In this document: positions 45,472-56,562 of the stretch, one piece after another
How positions within the stretch are numbered: position 1 is the first letter of the stretch
Layout: every line of letters begins with the position of its first letter
NCBI GenBank assembly: GCA_951640195.1
Contig: OX621173.1
Coordinates: 351,780 to 415,779, forward strand
Direction of reading: 5' to 3'
Length of the DNA: 64,000 nt
DNA from: Porpolomopsis calyptriformis
Lineage: Eukaryota > Basidiomycota > Agaricomycetes > Agaricales > Hygrophoraceae
Notes under the pieces: generated by a model
The model's database searches: none
Told to the model about the DNA's origin: nothing
The model's input: only the letters and a program-made list of their open reading frames with translations
Made by a program: the position numbers and the translations under genes

Positions 45472-48460
45472 TCCCCATATGGAATGCCGATGGATCTGAA
45501 AACTGAGGTGGACCCATTGAGAATGATATTGATATTTGGTTGGAGGCTCCTAGAGAACACAATGAATGGATCTGATTGGGAGTGACCAATCTCAGATCCA
45601 AGATGGATATTATCCTCAGCTTCCCATGGCTCAAAAAGCACAATCCCAACATTGATTAGAAAGAGGCAACACTAGCTCTAGATAGTAAAGAGATCCTCCA
45701 TCGATAGATAGACAGTGATGCAGAGTCACTGGGAATGGAATTGGTCATGCTGGCTATGAATTGATGTATATTGAAGTTGGATGAATCCTGAGCCAGCATG
45801 GTGGAAGAAGATATGCAAAAGTTTGTACTAGAGGTATATTGGAAAGACTACTCTAACATCTTTGCCAAGGAATCCTTCAACCGTCTTCCACTGCATTCAG
45901 AGTTTGACCACACCGTAGATCTGGATGAAACCTTCAAACTAGTAAAAGGTGTGAAATATGCAATGTCTCCCCTTGAAATAGATCACCTATGCAAATTTAT
46001 AGAAGAAAATCTATCTACTAGATGTATATGAACCTCCAAGTCAAAACAAGTCTCTCTATTCTTTTTTGGGAAGAAAGCTGAAGAAGAGAATGCTAAAGGC
46101 AAGAATGCTAGCTTACACCCTATTGAAGACTATCATTACCTTAATGGACATACAATTCCTAACCACTATCCCCTTCCCCTTCTTCACCAAATACTCCAAT
46201 AACTAAAGCTTTTAACAGCATCTCTATTTACAGTTATGGATATTTGATGGGGATTCAACAATGTCAGGATCAAGGAAGGTGATGAATGGAAAGCCATGTT
46301 CATCACTGAATGTGGTGCCTTTGAGCCCACTGTAATATTCTTTGGTTTACAGAACTCTCCAGCCACTTTTCAATGGATGATTAACACAAGATTCAAAGAA
46401 GTTCTAGATTCTGGAAACATCTTCATCTACATTGACAATGTGCTCATCTGTGGAGATGATCTACAGGAGCTACAATACTGGACCTTCAAAACTCTGGATA
46501 TCATAAAGAAACATAGACTTTCATACAAACCTATCAAATGCCAATTCAAGAAGGAAGAGGTTATCTACCTTGGAGTGGTCCTATCCAAGGGATGAATCAC
46601 CACCAACCCAAAGAAGGTTGATGCTATCATGTCTTGGCCTATTCCTAAAACAGTGAAATAACTCTAATCCTTCTTAGGTAGCGCAAATTTCTGGCGAAGA
46701 TACATCAAGGGTTTTTCCAAGGTCACTACCCCTCTCTATGAACTCTTGCACAATGAAACTGTGTGGGAATGGACTCCCAGAAGACAAGAAGCCTTTGACA
46801 ACATCAAATCCCTCTTAACAAATGCGCCCATTCTCTACATCCCTGATTGAGATCTCCCCTACTGTTTGGAGACTGATGCCTCTATTATAGGTATTGGAGG
46901 AATACTTTCTCAGCTTCATGATGGACACTGGAAACCCATTGGTTATCACTCAAGATTTACTTCCCCTGCTGAAAAGAACTACCTAACCCATGATCTAGAA
47001 CTCCTAGTAATCATTGACTCTTTCAAACAATGGCACCACCTTCTTGAAGGAGTAACACATGATATTCTCATCAGAACTGATAGTTTGGCTTTGAAATATT
47101 TCTCCAAAAACCTTTGTCTATTGAATTGCTAGACTCGTTAGTCTAAATATCTATCTAGGTTTGGGTTTAAAATTGAGTATGTTCCAGGGAGGAAGAACAA
47201 GGCCAATAGTCTATCCAGGTACCTGGATTACTTACCCAATGTTGAAGCCGAGGTGGAGAATGAAGTTCTGATAGCACATGACTGATAGATTAATTCAATC
47301 ATCAAGTTGTCGAATCTGGATTTTCTTTCTAGACTATACTTCAAAATCCCACTCCTGTAGAAGATCCAAGATAGACTCAAGGATACCTCTCTTGCTTGAA
47401 CCCAGGCAGATGGGCTTGTATGCAATGTTGAAGGTCGAATAGTGGTGCCAGAGGAAGTATCTTTATGCACAGACATTATATGACTATCCCACATCTACCC
47501 CCACACTAGTTATCCTAGCATTGAGAAGATGAAGGAACTTGTTCTTCATAACTTTACTTGGGATAGTGCCCCACAAGACATCACCAATTACATTTGATCC
47601 TGTCTAGCTTGTTAACAAAACAAGAACTTCCCTTCGAAACTGTCAGGATTACTCCAACCCATACCCCCTTCCACTGAACCATGGAAAGAGATCACTGTCA
47701 ATCTCATTATTAAACTCCCCAAGTCACAAGGCTATAATGCTGTAATAGTCATTATCAATTGTTTCACCAAATAAGCTCATTTCATCCCAACAACTTCCAA
47801 TCTCTCATCAGAAGGTGCTGCAAAACTCTTTCAGAATCATGTCTGGAAACATCATAGATAGCCCTAAAAAGTCATTTCTGATTGTGGAGTACAATTTGCA
47901 TCAAAATTCACAGAAGCTCTCAATGAATCCTTAAGGATCATCTCCAGTCTCTCTACTGTATATCATCCCCAAACAGATGGTCAAATGGAATGTACTAATC
48001 AAGAACTTGAAGTTTATCTTATAAAGAAGAAGACCTAGTCTGGTTGGACACTAAGAATATTAAGACAACATGACCCTTGAAGAAGCTTAACAATTGACAA
48101 ATGGGACCATTCAAGGTCTTGAAGAAGATATCGGACCTTGCTTATCTGATTGATATCCCTAGAATATGGAGACTGCATCCAGTCTTTCATGTATTACTCC
48201 TGAGACCCAATGTTGAAAATAAATCACTCCATCCTGATGTCATCAACACATTACAACCTCCACCTGATCTAATCAAAAATGAAGAAGAATATGAGGTCAA
48301 ATCCATATTGCAACACTCTGGAGCCAAACAATGACAGAAATATTTGGTCAAATGGAAGGGCTACCTAATTGAGGAAGCCACTTGGGAAGATTAATCAAAC
48401 ATCTTACAACACGCCAAGGAAATTGTGAAGACATATAAAGACTTGATTCAAACAGCAACT
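45472..48460 (+). pseudogene. Pol of the outer Gypsy element
   Basis: Continues the protease frame from IWNADGSEN, then FPWLKKHNPNID; the pre-RT region (VEEDMQKFVLEVYWKDYSN); RT at about 46020-46700 with FIYIDNVLIC, where the catalytic YIDD is now YIDN; RNase H (LETDASIIGIGGILSQ, YLTHDLELLVIID) at 46860-47130; integrase remnants to about 48050; then LHPVFHVLLLRPNVENK and a chromodomain-like block (EEEYEVKSILQHS, KWKGYLIEEATWED) to 48460. Many TGA/TAG stops. It matches the inner Pol over its whole length, so the two are members of one lineage. Confidence 0.8.
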
Positions 48461-48479
48461 TGATTTTATTCATTCATTT

Positions 48480-49330
48480 GTTATGCCAAGAATTGACCTC
48501 TATTTTTAGAAACATTCTTTATAAACTGCAAGATATCTCTACTTTCCTTCACAATAATCTCATCATGCCTGCATCACATCAATCCTACTCCCACTCTGCC
48601 TACCACTCAGGCATCTCTTGCCAAGTCATGCAGGCCCTCTCCCTCCATCCTCCTTTCCCCTTCTCTAACCTTGCCCTTTGACTTGCTCACATCACGCCAC
48701 CACTGCTGACTTCTTTGGTATCAACATCACGAACACTCCCACTCATACTGTCATGAGCCTACAAAATCAAATCACTACACTTGAAGCTCATATTGAAATG
48801 CAGCGGAACCAAATCAATGAAGCCTTTTGGAGATGTGACAAGGAAGTGAGAAAATGAAATGAAATGGATTGGAAAGCTGAAGGTTGGGTTCAAAGGTATA
48901 TGTATTAGAGACAATATTATGATCACGTGAAGGTGAAATACAACCACCTCTACCTTGAATATCGCATAAACTGGTTATGCTGCCCACCAGAACTGCAGCT
49001 ACATGCAACCAACTTCATTCACGAGATGATGGAAATGATAATGCCTCATGTTGAAACCATTGCCACCAAGATTTCCACTGAATTCCCCCCCAGGGAGGGT
49101 TCCATCAGTGATACCGTGCTCGTATATCCCACTATCAAATACAAGGTACTGGAACTGAGTGACTTCATATTCACTCTGTTCATCTCAACCAGTACGCAAA
49201 CCATTGAGGATAGCATCACTGAAACTGATTGAGGAAACCTTTCAATATTCCCCCTTATCAGTGACAATGGCAAGATGATCCTTCCATCTCTCCCTCAAGT
49301 CAAAATTTGGGATGAATTTCCTTTGAAGCC
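48480..49330 (+). pseudogene. Extra helical ORF of the outer Gypsy element
   Basis: Between the chromodomain-like region and the 3' LTR. Fragments read MPASHQSYSHSAYHSGI, IEMQRNQINEAFWRCDKE and WKAEGWVQRYMY, then an open stretch 48927-49232 (LQLHATNFIHEMMEMIM). Stops TGA and TAG interrupt it. It occupies the same place as the coiled-coil ORF of the inner element. Function unknown. Confidence 0.45.
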
Positions 49331-49338
49331 AAGGTGTA

Positions 49339-49703
49339 TGTCACAGTTGTAATTTTTCATTTCTCTTTCCCTTATCTCCATGTAATTCCTTATCTTATCT
49401 TGGGATTCCCCATACCCTTATCCCAAGACTTTATCCATATATGGATACACTTCATTTCCACTTATGTTTCACCCCCTTATGATTCATCATCGATCATGAT
49501 AACTCATTCTTATCTCTGACTCATATTATGTCACACTGACTTGCACTGATAAGTAGTCAGTATATAAAGGATACCTTCTGTACAATTCAGACCTTAAGTC
49601 TGATTCCTCATTAGCTACCTAATAACAAGGACTTGGAACAATAGCTTATCTCTTGGGACAGAACATCCAAAGTAAAATGCATTCCAAACACTAGTTTATA
49701 ACA
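49339..49703 (+). repeat. 3' LTR of the outer Gypsy element
   Basis: 365 bp, TGTCACAG...TTATAACA. TGACTCA at 49517-49523 and TATATAAA at 49561-49568. Lacks the 200-bp insert of the 5' LTR. Confidence 0.88.
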
Positions 49704-50045
49704 GAAGGCTAAATCCAGTGCATACACACAGTCCTTCAACACCACTGATAATGATGAACTGCTGTTAGATAGCTCAATTCTTATGTCTCCAGTCCTGATC
49801 ACCTTGAATGTCCTTCCTTTGTCAGTTTTGATTTCACAGTTAATCAGTACATAGTTTTCAAACCTTGCCCTATCTAGGCAAAAGTGACCACTGGTGCCAC
49901 TATCAAGGATCATATCACAACCCAATCTATCCAACCCAAGGTTAGATACAATAGCTTTAAAGTCTAAGGTGCATGTGAATGCAAACAAGTTATTGTTTTC
50001 TAATACTTTCACTACATGAGCTGCCTCAAGTTTCTTTTTTACCAC
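49704..50045 (-). pseudogene. Copia-type protease fragment
   Basis: Minus strand from VKKKLEAAHV through DMILDSGTSGHFC (DSG/DTG-type catalytic site) and DRARFENYVLIN to VVLKDCVYALDLAF. This is the Gag-protease junction of Ty1/Copia elements. It is cut after DLAF by the 3' LTR of the outer Gypsy, showing the Gypsy (or its LTR) inserted into an older Copia element. The rest of that Copia element is not on the left side of the Gypsy. Confidence 0.75.
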
Positions 50046-50157
50046 TGTCTAATATCAGTATTGTACATACATCTGATCAAATATATAACTTGCATGAGTG
50101 AATCCAGAACAGCTGCAAGTAACCAAATCCAACCTAGGCACATCAACCCATTGATGA

Positions 50158-51147
50158 TCAAAGAAGATCTTGCAACAAGGTACAATGAGTTAATGAGGTT
50201 GAATAGGATTGTTGAAAGCACCAGTCACCTTTCTTCATAGCACGCCACCTGATCTTCATAATGCAGTACACCAAGTCTGGCTCACGGGGTTGGTCTGCAC
50301 CCAACTGAGGGGTGGATGCCACCCACAGGTTTTTCTTGGAAATGTATCGGACCGAGCCAGCAAAGGCTGAGGGGCCGACCCAGCGAGCGTGGATGATGTC
50401 TGTCCCAGCGGTGCTTAGCACTTGTCCGCCGTGAAGCTCAAATTGCCATGTCAGCATCCGGGTTGCAATCGCCGTTAACTAGATAGCTTTTAAAAACAAA
50501 TAAAAAGAACGGATATGCAACGCTACCTGATCCTTGTCCCGTTCAATAGTCTCCAATTCCACCTCCAGTTCTTCCAACCCTTCCAATTCTTTCAACATTT
50601 TACCCCAACCTTTCGTCACCCGCAGTTTCGTATTGCTTTCCCAGTACCACCAATCCGAGTGCCGGATGGTAATCTTGAGAAACTTGGGGTGCAACGCTTT
50701 GAGTTGACAGGCTTTTGGGAACGAGCCCTCAAGCCAGTACATCTGTGTGAAGAAATGAACGTTGGCGACCGCCGCTTGTTGTTCCTCCGTCAACCGCGCG
50801 AAATAGGCTTTGGGGTCAGCGGCGGCCTTGGGGGGACCCCGATGGCACCAGAAGACGTGCTCGTTGACGATGAGAGGGACAAGATGGGTTTCGATGTAAA
50901 TTCGACGACATGTTCCGAGCAAGCTCGTGTCGATGCGTTGTGGATAGTAATATTGTGGGCGGGTGAAATAGGTGTCGGTGGGGTAAGGTCCACGAACTTC
51001 GTCGTCATAGCTTTGCAGGGTCAGCTCGAAAATCCTGTTACGCATCTCGGCTGGAATGCGATTGAAAAGGGGGCACTGTGCTTGGATGTCGAAGCATTTG
51101 GCAAACTTTTCGGAGAGGATTACGGGGCGGGGGGTTGCGGGTATCAT
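50158..51147 (-). CDS. F-box-like (DUF7730-style) protein
   Basis: Two exons, complement(join(50158..50478, 50527..51147)), 313 residues. The N-terminal part has the fungal pattern CPLFNRIPAEMRNRIFELTL, an F-box-like helix pair, followed by IDTSLLGTCRRIYIETHLVPL and EHVFW, as in the many fungal proteins annotated DUF7730 or F-box-like. The rest has no recognised motif. Such proteins may be adaptors of SCF ubiquitin ligases, but that is not shown here. The stop codon of the upstream PDK gene is only 81 bp away on the same strand. The last 25 residues border transposon sequence and may not be original. Confidence 0.65.
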
Positions 51148-51227
51148 GGAGGGAAAACCGTGTCGGAAATGATGAAGGCTGTGCTAGTTTGTTGTTATCC
51201 ATATCGGGATGACGTATGTAAAATATA

Positions 51228-52896
51228 TTACAAGAGTGGTTCCCTACTGCTGGAAAGGCGATTCAGATGTATATACACGTCCGTCCCGAAACCATCCATG
51301 GATATCAAACGTAAATCGCCACCAAAATACCGAGCATACTGCAAGAGATGATGGGTGAATACATTTTTGTTCGGGATGAGAGAGGACAGACCAATCTTGA
51401 TAATGGTAGACCATAGCCAAAGCCAGCCATGGGAGCTTTGAAGTCGCTCGCTTGAAAGTCCTGATCGATGGCCTGACCTTCCATAGTGGTGTACATGTAT
51501 GTCCAAATTAAAGGGATGGCACTCCTCGGAATTCCACCGCCTTCATCGGATATCTTGATCGTGATATCCTCTTTTCCTTCGACGACGATGACTTTGATCG
51601 GAGGCAAATCATCTTCGTTGTCATGACCGTATCGTTCGACGACCGCGCGGAGAGAATTTTTTAAGAGCTCGAAGCAGATATGGGAGAGGTGACCGGGAAC
51701 GTATGGGAAATTGAGTTCTTTGGGGCAAATGAGTTGGACGGGTGGACCTTTGAACATGGCGTAATGTTCCTCGCAGACGAACCGAGCGTTTTCGATGGCT
51801 TCATGCAGGATGTCATGAACGTTCTAAGATGGAGGTTGGGACAAGCGGCGTGGGAGAAAGGTTGAAAGGGGCGTACTGCTTTTGTGCAAATTATTCCGAC
51901 GTAGTCTGGGTGAGCTTGCTGAGTGTTGAGGGCGATGTCTGAGGCGATAGGAGTTGCGGAAAGAAAGAAAAAAAAGAACAAACTTACGCTGGCCGATGAG
52001 GAATCGAATGCCGATCCGGGACATGTAGAAACGATCAAGCCAGGCCTGTATGTCAAGGCCGATGTTACGAGCGTTTTGCTTGCGCTTCCACTCTAAAACA
52101 CCCTGTGCGACGGTGGTGACGGTGGGGTCGTGCCTTTTCTTGATGGCTTCCAAGGTCTTTGTGAAACGTTTGTTGTAGTCTTGAACCTCGGGAGGCCAAT
52201 CGATACCTTTTGCTTCGGCGTAGTATCTGAGGAAGAGTGTAAACAAGAGGAGCGTGGTAAGTGAGGTGGTCATACCTTCTTTCGACGGGTACGCGTAATT
52301 TGAGTTTATTGGGATTGAGGGTTGTGGGAGGGGTAGGAGCATGGTCGTCGTAGACGTTTGTGATGTAATGATTCGGAGTGGGTTCCGGAAGGGAGGCGTC
52401 TTCGGCACGAGGGACGATGAGGGCCTGACGGAGGTGAGGGTGCAAAGTGATAGGTGGGAAATTGATCAATTCCTTGGGAACGAAAGGATGAGGAAGAGGT
52501 GTGGAGAGGAAGGAGGAGGACGAACGTCGAATGACTGTGCATACCAATTCTTGACCTTTTTAATAGAGACCATGTCACTCAAGTTGTGTGGCAGTTCGTC
52601 GAGTTCCTTTACTCTGTGAGCCAAACGGACGGGCAGCTCCTCTTGTGTATATTAAGCACGGCTGAAGGTGATCGAGCGAGGCAGACTGACCCGAGAGGAA
52701 CTGACTGGCTCTGAGTAGTGTGCCTTGACTAGGATTCTGGCCGAACAAGACCATCTGTTGGAGAGAGACTAGAAAGGGGGATGGAGAAAGGGGCGATGAA
52801 TATTAGCGAGAGAGCCATACCACCTGTCTGAGGGAATGAAGCAAAATGGTGTATCTTGTCCCAAATAGCAGGGGTGATACGGAAAGTGGAAGACAT
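51228..52896 (-). CDS. Mitochondrial pyruvate dehydrogenase kinase
   Basis: Eight exons, complement(join(51228..51338, 51392..51823, 51877..51938, 51988..52226, 52276..52472, 52526..52641, 52691..52768, 52821..52896)), about 436 residues. The N-terminal helical domain has MVLFGQNPSQGTLLRASQFL and LPHNLSDM; the centre FYMSRIGIRFLIGQH. The C-terminal GHKL ATPase has the N box (ELLKNSLRAVVE), G1 (DEGGGIP) and G2 (GFGYGLPLSRL, YARYFGGDL). It phosphorylates the E1-alpha subunit of pyruvate dehydrogenase in the mitochondrial matrix and turns the complex off. Length and all motifs fit PDK rather than a bacterial-type histidine kinase; the closely related branched-chain kinase is a less likely alternative. 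One exon edge next to an A-run (51988) could be off by one. Confidence 0.9.
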
Positions 52897-53585
52897 GATT
52901 GCAGCTGATACATTAATCGAGTAACGAGTTTATTAGCGGGGTAATCACGTGGAAAGTGCCCACGTAGACGAGCAAAAGAAAGACCACAAAAAGACTGGAT
53001 CTGCTTATGGAGGTCAACCCCAGCAAACCGCTTCGAACCATCACTCAACCATCCAGACGCCTCATACAGCTAGAGGGAAGTCTTCGGACGTCTCATACAA
53101 TGCCGCACGGGACACGGCTACACAGGTGAAGACACAAAATGCCCTGTGGAGAGCCATTACAAATGCGAGAACACATAATACCCGCAATATGATGAACACT
53201 GAAACCTCCTCCGGAAAGCATATCTCACTGCCAGAGATCATGGGTACGCCCTTGCCACATTCATACTCAAATCTGGAGCCTTCACCCTAACAGGCAGACC
53301 ATATGCCAAACCCCAACCCCCCACATTCGATGAAGAACCCACAGTCCCAGTCCAACAGGATGACGGCACAACTGAGGGCAACCTAGCCCAGGAAGGCCAG
53401 ATACAAATCCCAAAAATACCGGAAACGGTGCATGATAAGAAAACACCCAACTCAACCCACAAATCACGAAACTCACTATGTCACCCAAAGCCCCAGGGAT
53501 TGACCCCCTCATATGTATGGCTAGTCGTAGATAACCAGCCACCGCGTCTTAGCGTATAAATCACGTGAAATTCACGATAAAAAAT
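52897..53585. other. Promoter region and unassigned coding-like debris
   Basis: Between the divergent PDK and Skt5-like genes. The plus strand 53275-53560 reads as an open frame (FTLTGRPYAKPQPPTFDEE...) without start or known motif, probably transposon debris. No boundaries seen. Confidence 0.35.
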
Positions 53586-53675
53586 TGCTTTGAATCGGAT
53601 TCGAACACACGACCTCGGTCATCGTCGTCTCAACACTGCTTTTGGCTGTGCTCGCCTTTCCCCCTTTAAAAGCCA
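53586..53675 (-). tRNA. Possible tRNA or tRNA-derived pseudogene
   Basis: On the minus strand a perfect B-box (GTTCGAATCC) lies 10 bp before a possible acceptor 3' strand (TCAAAGC-A), which could pair with GCTTTTA about 80 nt upstream (6 of 7). A T6 run follows directly, as for RNA polymerase III termination. A variable-arm-like stem (CGAC...GTCG) suggests Leu or Ser type. But no A-box or D-arm is convincing and the T-stem pairs poorly, so it may be a decayed copy or SINE head. Confidence 0.3.
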
Positions 53676-53702
53676 TTTTCACTTTTTTTTACCCGTTCAA
53701 AA

Positions 53703-56297
53703 ATGTCCCGTCTTCCTCCTCTTCCTCCTCGTCCTTTCGATTCCGATAGAAATCCTAATTTACCACCACCAGTTCCTCCCCTTCCTCCTGATTTCCGTTC
53801 TCAAGACGACCGCTATCAATACAATTCACCTCCTCATTTTATAGATCCCTTGGTTGCGCCTCGTCCGCAAAGGCTAGATCCAGCGCTTCCTGCAAACGTG
53901 TGTTCCTTTTCCGTCTTTCAGCAGTACAAAAAAAAATAACTCGTTATCAGATGGCCCGCAACCTTGACGAACAAGTAGCTTATCCGGACCCCAGACGGCC
54001 TCTCACCGCACCACCACCACCACCACCACCACCTCCACTACAATCTACACAATCCTCGCCTTTTCCTTCTTACCGTCCTTCTCCCCCACCTGCTCAACTT
54101 CCTTGGCCATCCTGGGCCAATCCCTCTCCCGCTCCTCGTCTCTCTCAGTCACCCATGCCTTTCCCATCTTACAATCAATCTATTCCCCCCGACGATCTTT
54201 CTTTCTCCAACTCTTTTCTCTCCAACCCTCATCCCCCTCCTCAATATAGAGTCGCATCTACACCTCCAAACACTTACTCTCCTCGTCCCAATCCCTCTCC
54301 CCCCCAACAACAATCTGGAACACCCTCTCTCCTCTCTCCCCTTCCCAACATCTCCACACTTTCAGCAGCTCTACCCTCCATCCAGCAGCCAAACCATGAC
54401 CCCAATCTTAAAATCACCTGGTGTCGCGATATCTTTTTCCTTGTCGATCGACTCCAGAAACTCGTTTCCACAGACTCTCCCGTCGGTCCTGCATACATAT
54501 CAGACCCCCAGCTTGCCCGTCTCGCCCAAATCGCCGTCCCACTCGTCCTTCGATTTGCTTCCACCCAGCCTCTCCCGAATCCAATGCCACTATATATCGC
54601 AGAGGCCATTTACCTTCGCGCAACCTTTTCCGCCTCTGGCGCTTACCCCGACTTGCTGCCCCATAACCCAAGGACTGCCTTCCGTGATTTCGAGCAAGCT
54701 GCCAGAGGTGGTTATGGCCCCGCATGGTTCAAATTAGGTCGTGACTATGAAAATTTCAATGATATTTCCCACGCAAAGGAATGTTTCGAGCGCGGCGTAA
54801 AGCAAGGTGTCGAAAGTTGCACATACGTACGCCTCCCTTCTCTTGCCCCATCAAATCCCTTTTCACACTCTTTTCTAGCGTATGGGCATGGCCCACCTCA
54901 TGGGTCAACTCGGTATCCCTGCCAACCACGAACAGGCTATCCCACTCTTATACCGTGCTGCAACCCTCGCGTCCCTTGAGGTTCCCCAACCGGCTTATGT
55001 TTACGGTCTTCTCCTACTCGGCGAGTTTGCCCATGTCACCATATCCCCCAACGTCTTCCGCCCCTTCATTCCTTCGGGTTCTACTCCAACACAAGAAGCG
55101 CGTAGACACCTCGAACGCGCCGCATATCTCAATTTCGCTCCCGCGCAATACAAACTTGGACACGCCTATGAGTTTGCACAACCCCCGTTCCCTTTCGATC
55201 CGCTGCTCAGTGTACAGTACTACAGCCTAGCCAGCGAGCAAGGCGAGAGTGAAGCCGACATGGCACTCAGCAAGTGGTTCTTGTGTGGCGCCGAGGGTGC
55301 TTTCGAAAAAGACGAATCCCTTGCATTGAGCTTTGCAGCAAAGGCAGCAAGAAAGGCTTTACCTAGCGCCGAGTTTGCCATGGGCTACTATACCGAAGTT
55401 GGTGTGGGGTGTCCGAAAGATATCGACGCGGCCAGAAAGTGGTACATCAAGGTATCTCCCTCGTTTCTTCTTTCACCAACCCGTTTAACCATTTTTCAGG
55501 CCTCAGAACATGGAAATCCAGACGCCGCTGAACGCCTGCAAGCACTCTCTCAGCCACAGCCTCAGGCCCTTTCGCGACAAGAACACAATGCTATTACCGA
55601 ACACAAACTCATCCGCAAAAGGACGCAGGCGAAGCAACGTACAGCCGAGTTCTCTCCTGGCCCAGACACCTCAAAACCATCGCCCGGTGATGGCCGCCGA
55701 ATCGTTGAGGTTATTCGCCAAAACTCTCTCAAGCAACAGCCACATCCAACATACCCCGCCGCCCCCCCATTGCAACGTCTGCCCACCATGCCGGAGCACC
55801 CATCCTCCTCGCCACCCCCCTCAACGGTGAAACAGCACAAGCAGCAACTGTCGTCTCCTGACTTGACCGGACTCACCGCTGCTCCTTCTGCTCGTCCGCG
55901 CCCTTCGACATCCGCAGGACGAGCTCCTCAAACACTGCATCGATACACTCTCACAGATTCTCAGATACCTCCATCAGCTACTAGCGGACCACCCACACAA
56001 CATAGACGCCCGCCTGCGGAGTCTCGAATACCTCCACCCGCAACGGTTGCTGATGAGCCGCAGAATGTTGATTCGGCTGGGCACAGTCTTGGGCCTCCAA
56101 GGCCAGTGGCAGAGGGGCAATCCCAACAACCTCAGCAACCCCCTCAACCCCAACAACCCCAGCAACAGCAACCCCATCAACCTCAGCAACCCCATCAACC
56201 TCCACAGAAGTTCACCTCTCATAAAGGCCCAACAACTTTCGCAGAGATGGGGTTCCAGTCAGCTAAAGCAGATGACAAGGAGTGTGTTATCATGTAA
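53703..56297 (+). CDS. Skt5/Chs4-like chitin synthase activator (Sel1 repeats, CaaX)
   Basis: Four exons, join(53703..53897, 53951..54826, 54879..55451, 55500..56297), 813 residues. Pro-rich N-terminus with a poly-Pro run near residue 90; Sel1-like repeats from about residue 280 to 560 (AFRDFEQAARGGYGPAWFKLG, AKECFERGVKQG, ARRHLERAAYLNFAPAQYKLG, AFAMGYYTEVGVGCPKD-type units); a Gln/Pro-rich tail and a C-terminal CVIM, a farnesylation box. Yeast Skt5/Chs4 recruits and activates chitin synthase III at the bud neck, and prenylation anchors it to membrane. Joints keep frame throughout. Basidiomycetes have several paralogues, so the exact one is not named. Confidence 0.85.
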
Positions 56298-56562
56298 ATT
56301 GACGCGGAACACCTGAAATACACGGACCATGTTACTACATCTCTGTTTTTTCTCCATTTTGAATATAATTTAATTAATTCCAACCTGCTGAAATAAAGCT
56401 GATGAATGCATCTCCAGGACGGCTCAAAGACCGATAGCATCTTTTCTCACATGCACAGTTTAGCGCTTAGCTAAGTCAGTTCGGCCCGCACGAGTCACGT
56501 GCACAACACCTACTAACCTCCCTGCACCTTCCTCTCCCTGCACCTTCCTCCTCTTGCCAGCC

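Larger units (their letters stand above)
36312..49703 (+). mobile_element. Outer Gypsy (chromovirus-like) retrotransposon, interrupted
   Basis: LTRs at 36312-36897 and 49339-49703 (TGTCA...; ends TTATAATA and TTATAACA). Gag lies at about 37340-38640 and Pol continues at 45472-48460 after an inner element of 6819 bp. Minus the inner element it is about 6.6 kb. A primer-binding site at 36898-36909 is complementary to the element's own leader. The flanking 5-mers differ (GTTGC left, GAAGG right), and the left flank is Tc1-like while the right is Copia, so the locus was rearranged after or during insertion. Confidence 0.85.

Noticed and set aside
36312..49703. A target-site duplication for the outer Gypsy
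   Set aside because: The 5-mers at the two edges (GTTGC and GAAGG) do not match and the flanks are different transposons.
50515..51351. 278-codon plus-strand ORF
   Set aside because: It is the shadow of the F-box-like and PDK exons on the minus strand, which have better motifs and introns.
53590..53844. Open frame with NRIRTHDLGHRRLN, protein-like
   Set aside because: This is the antisense translation of a tRNA B-box region, a common artefact. It overlaps the start of the Skt5-like gene in another frame.
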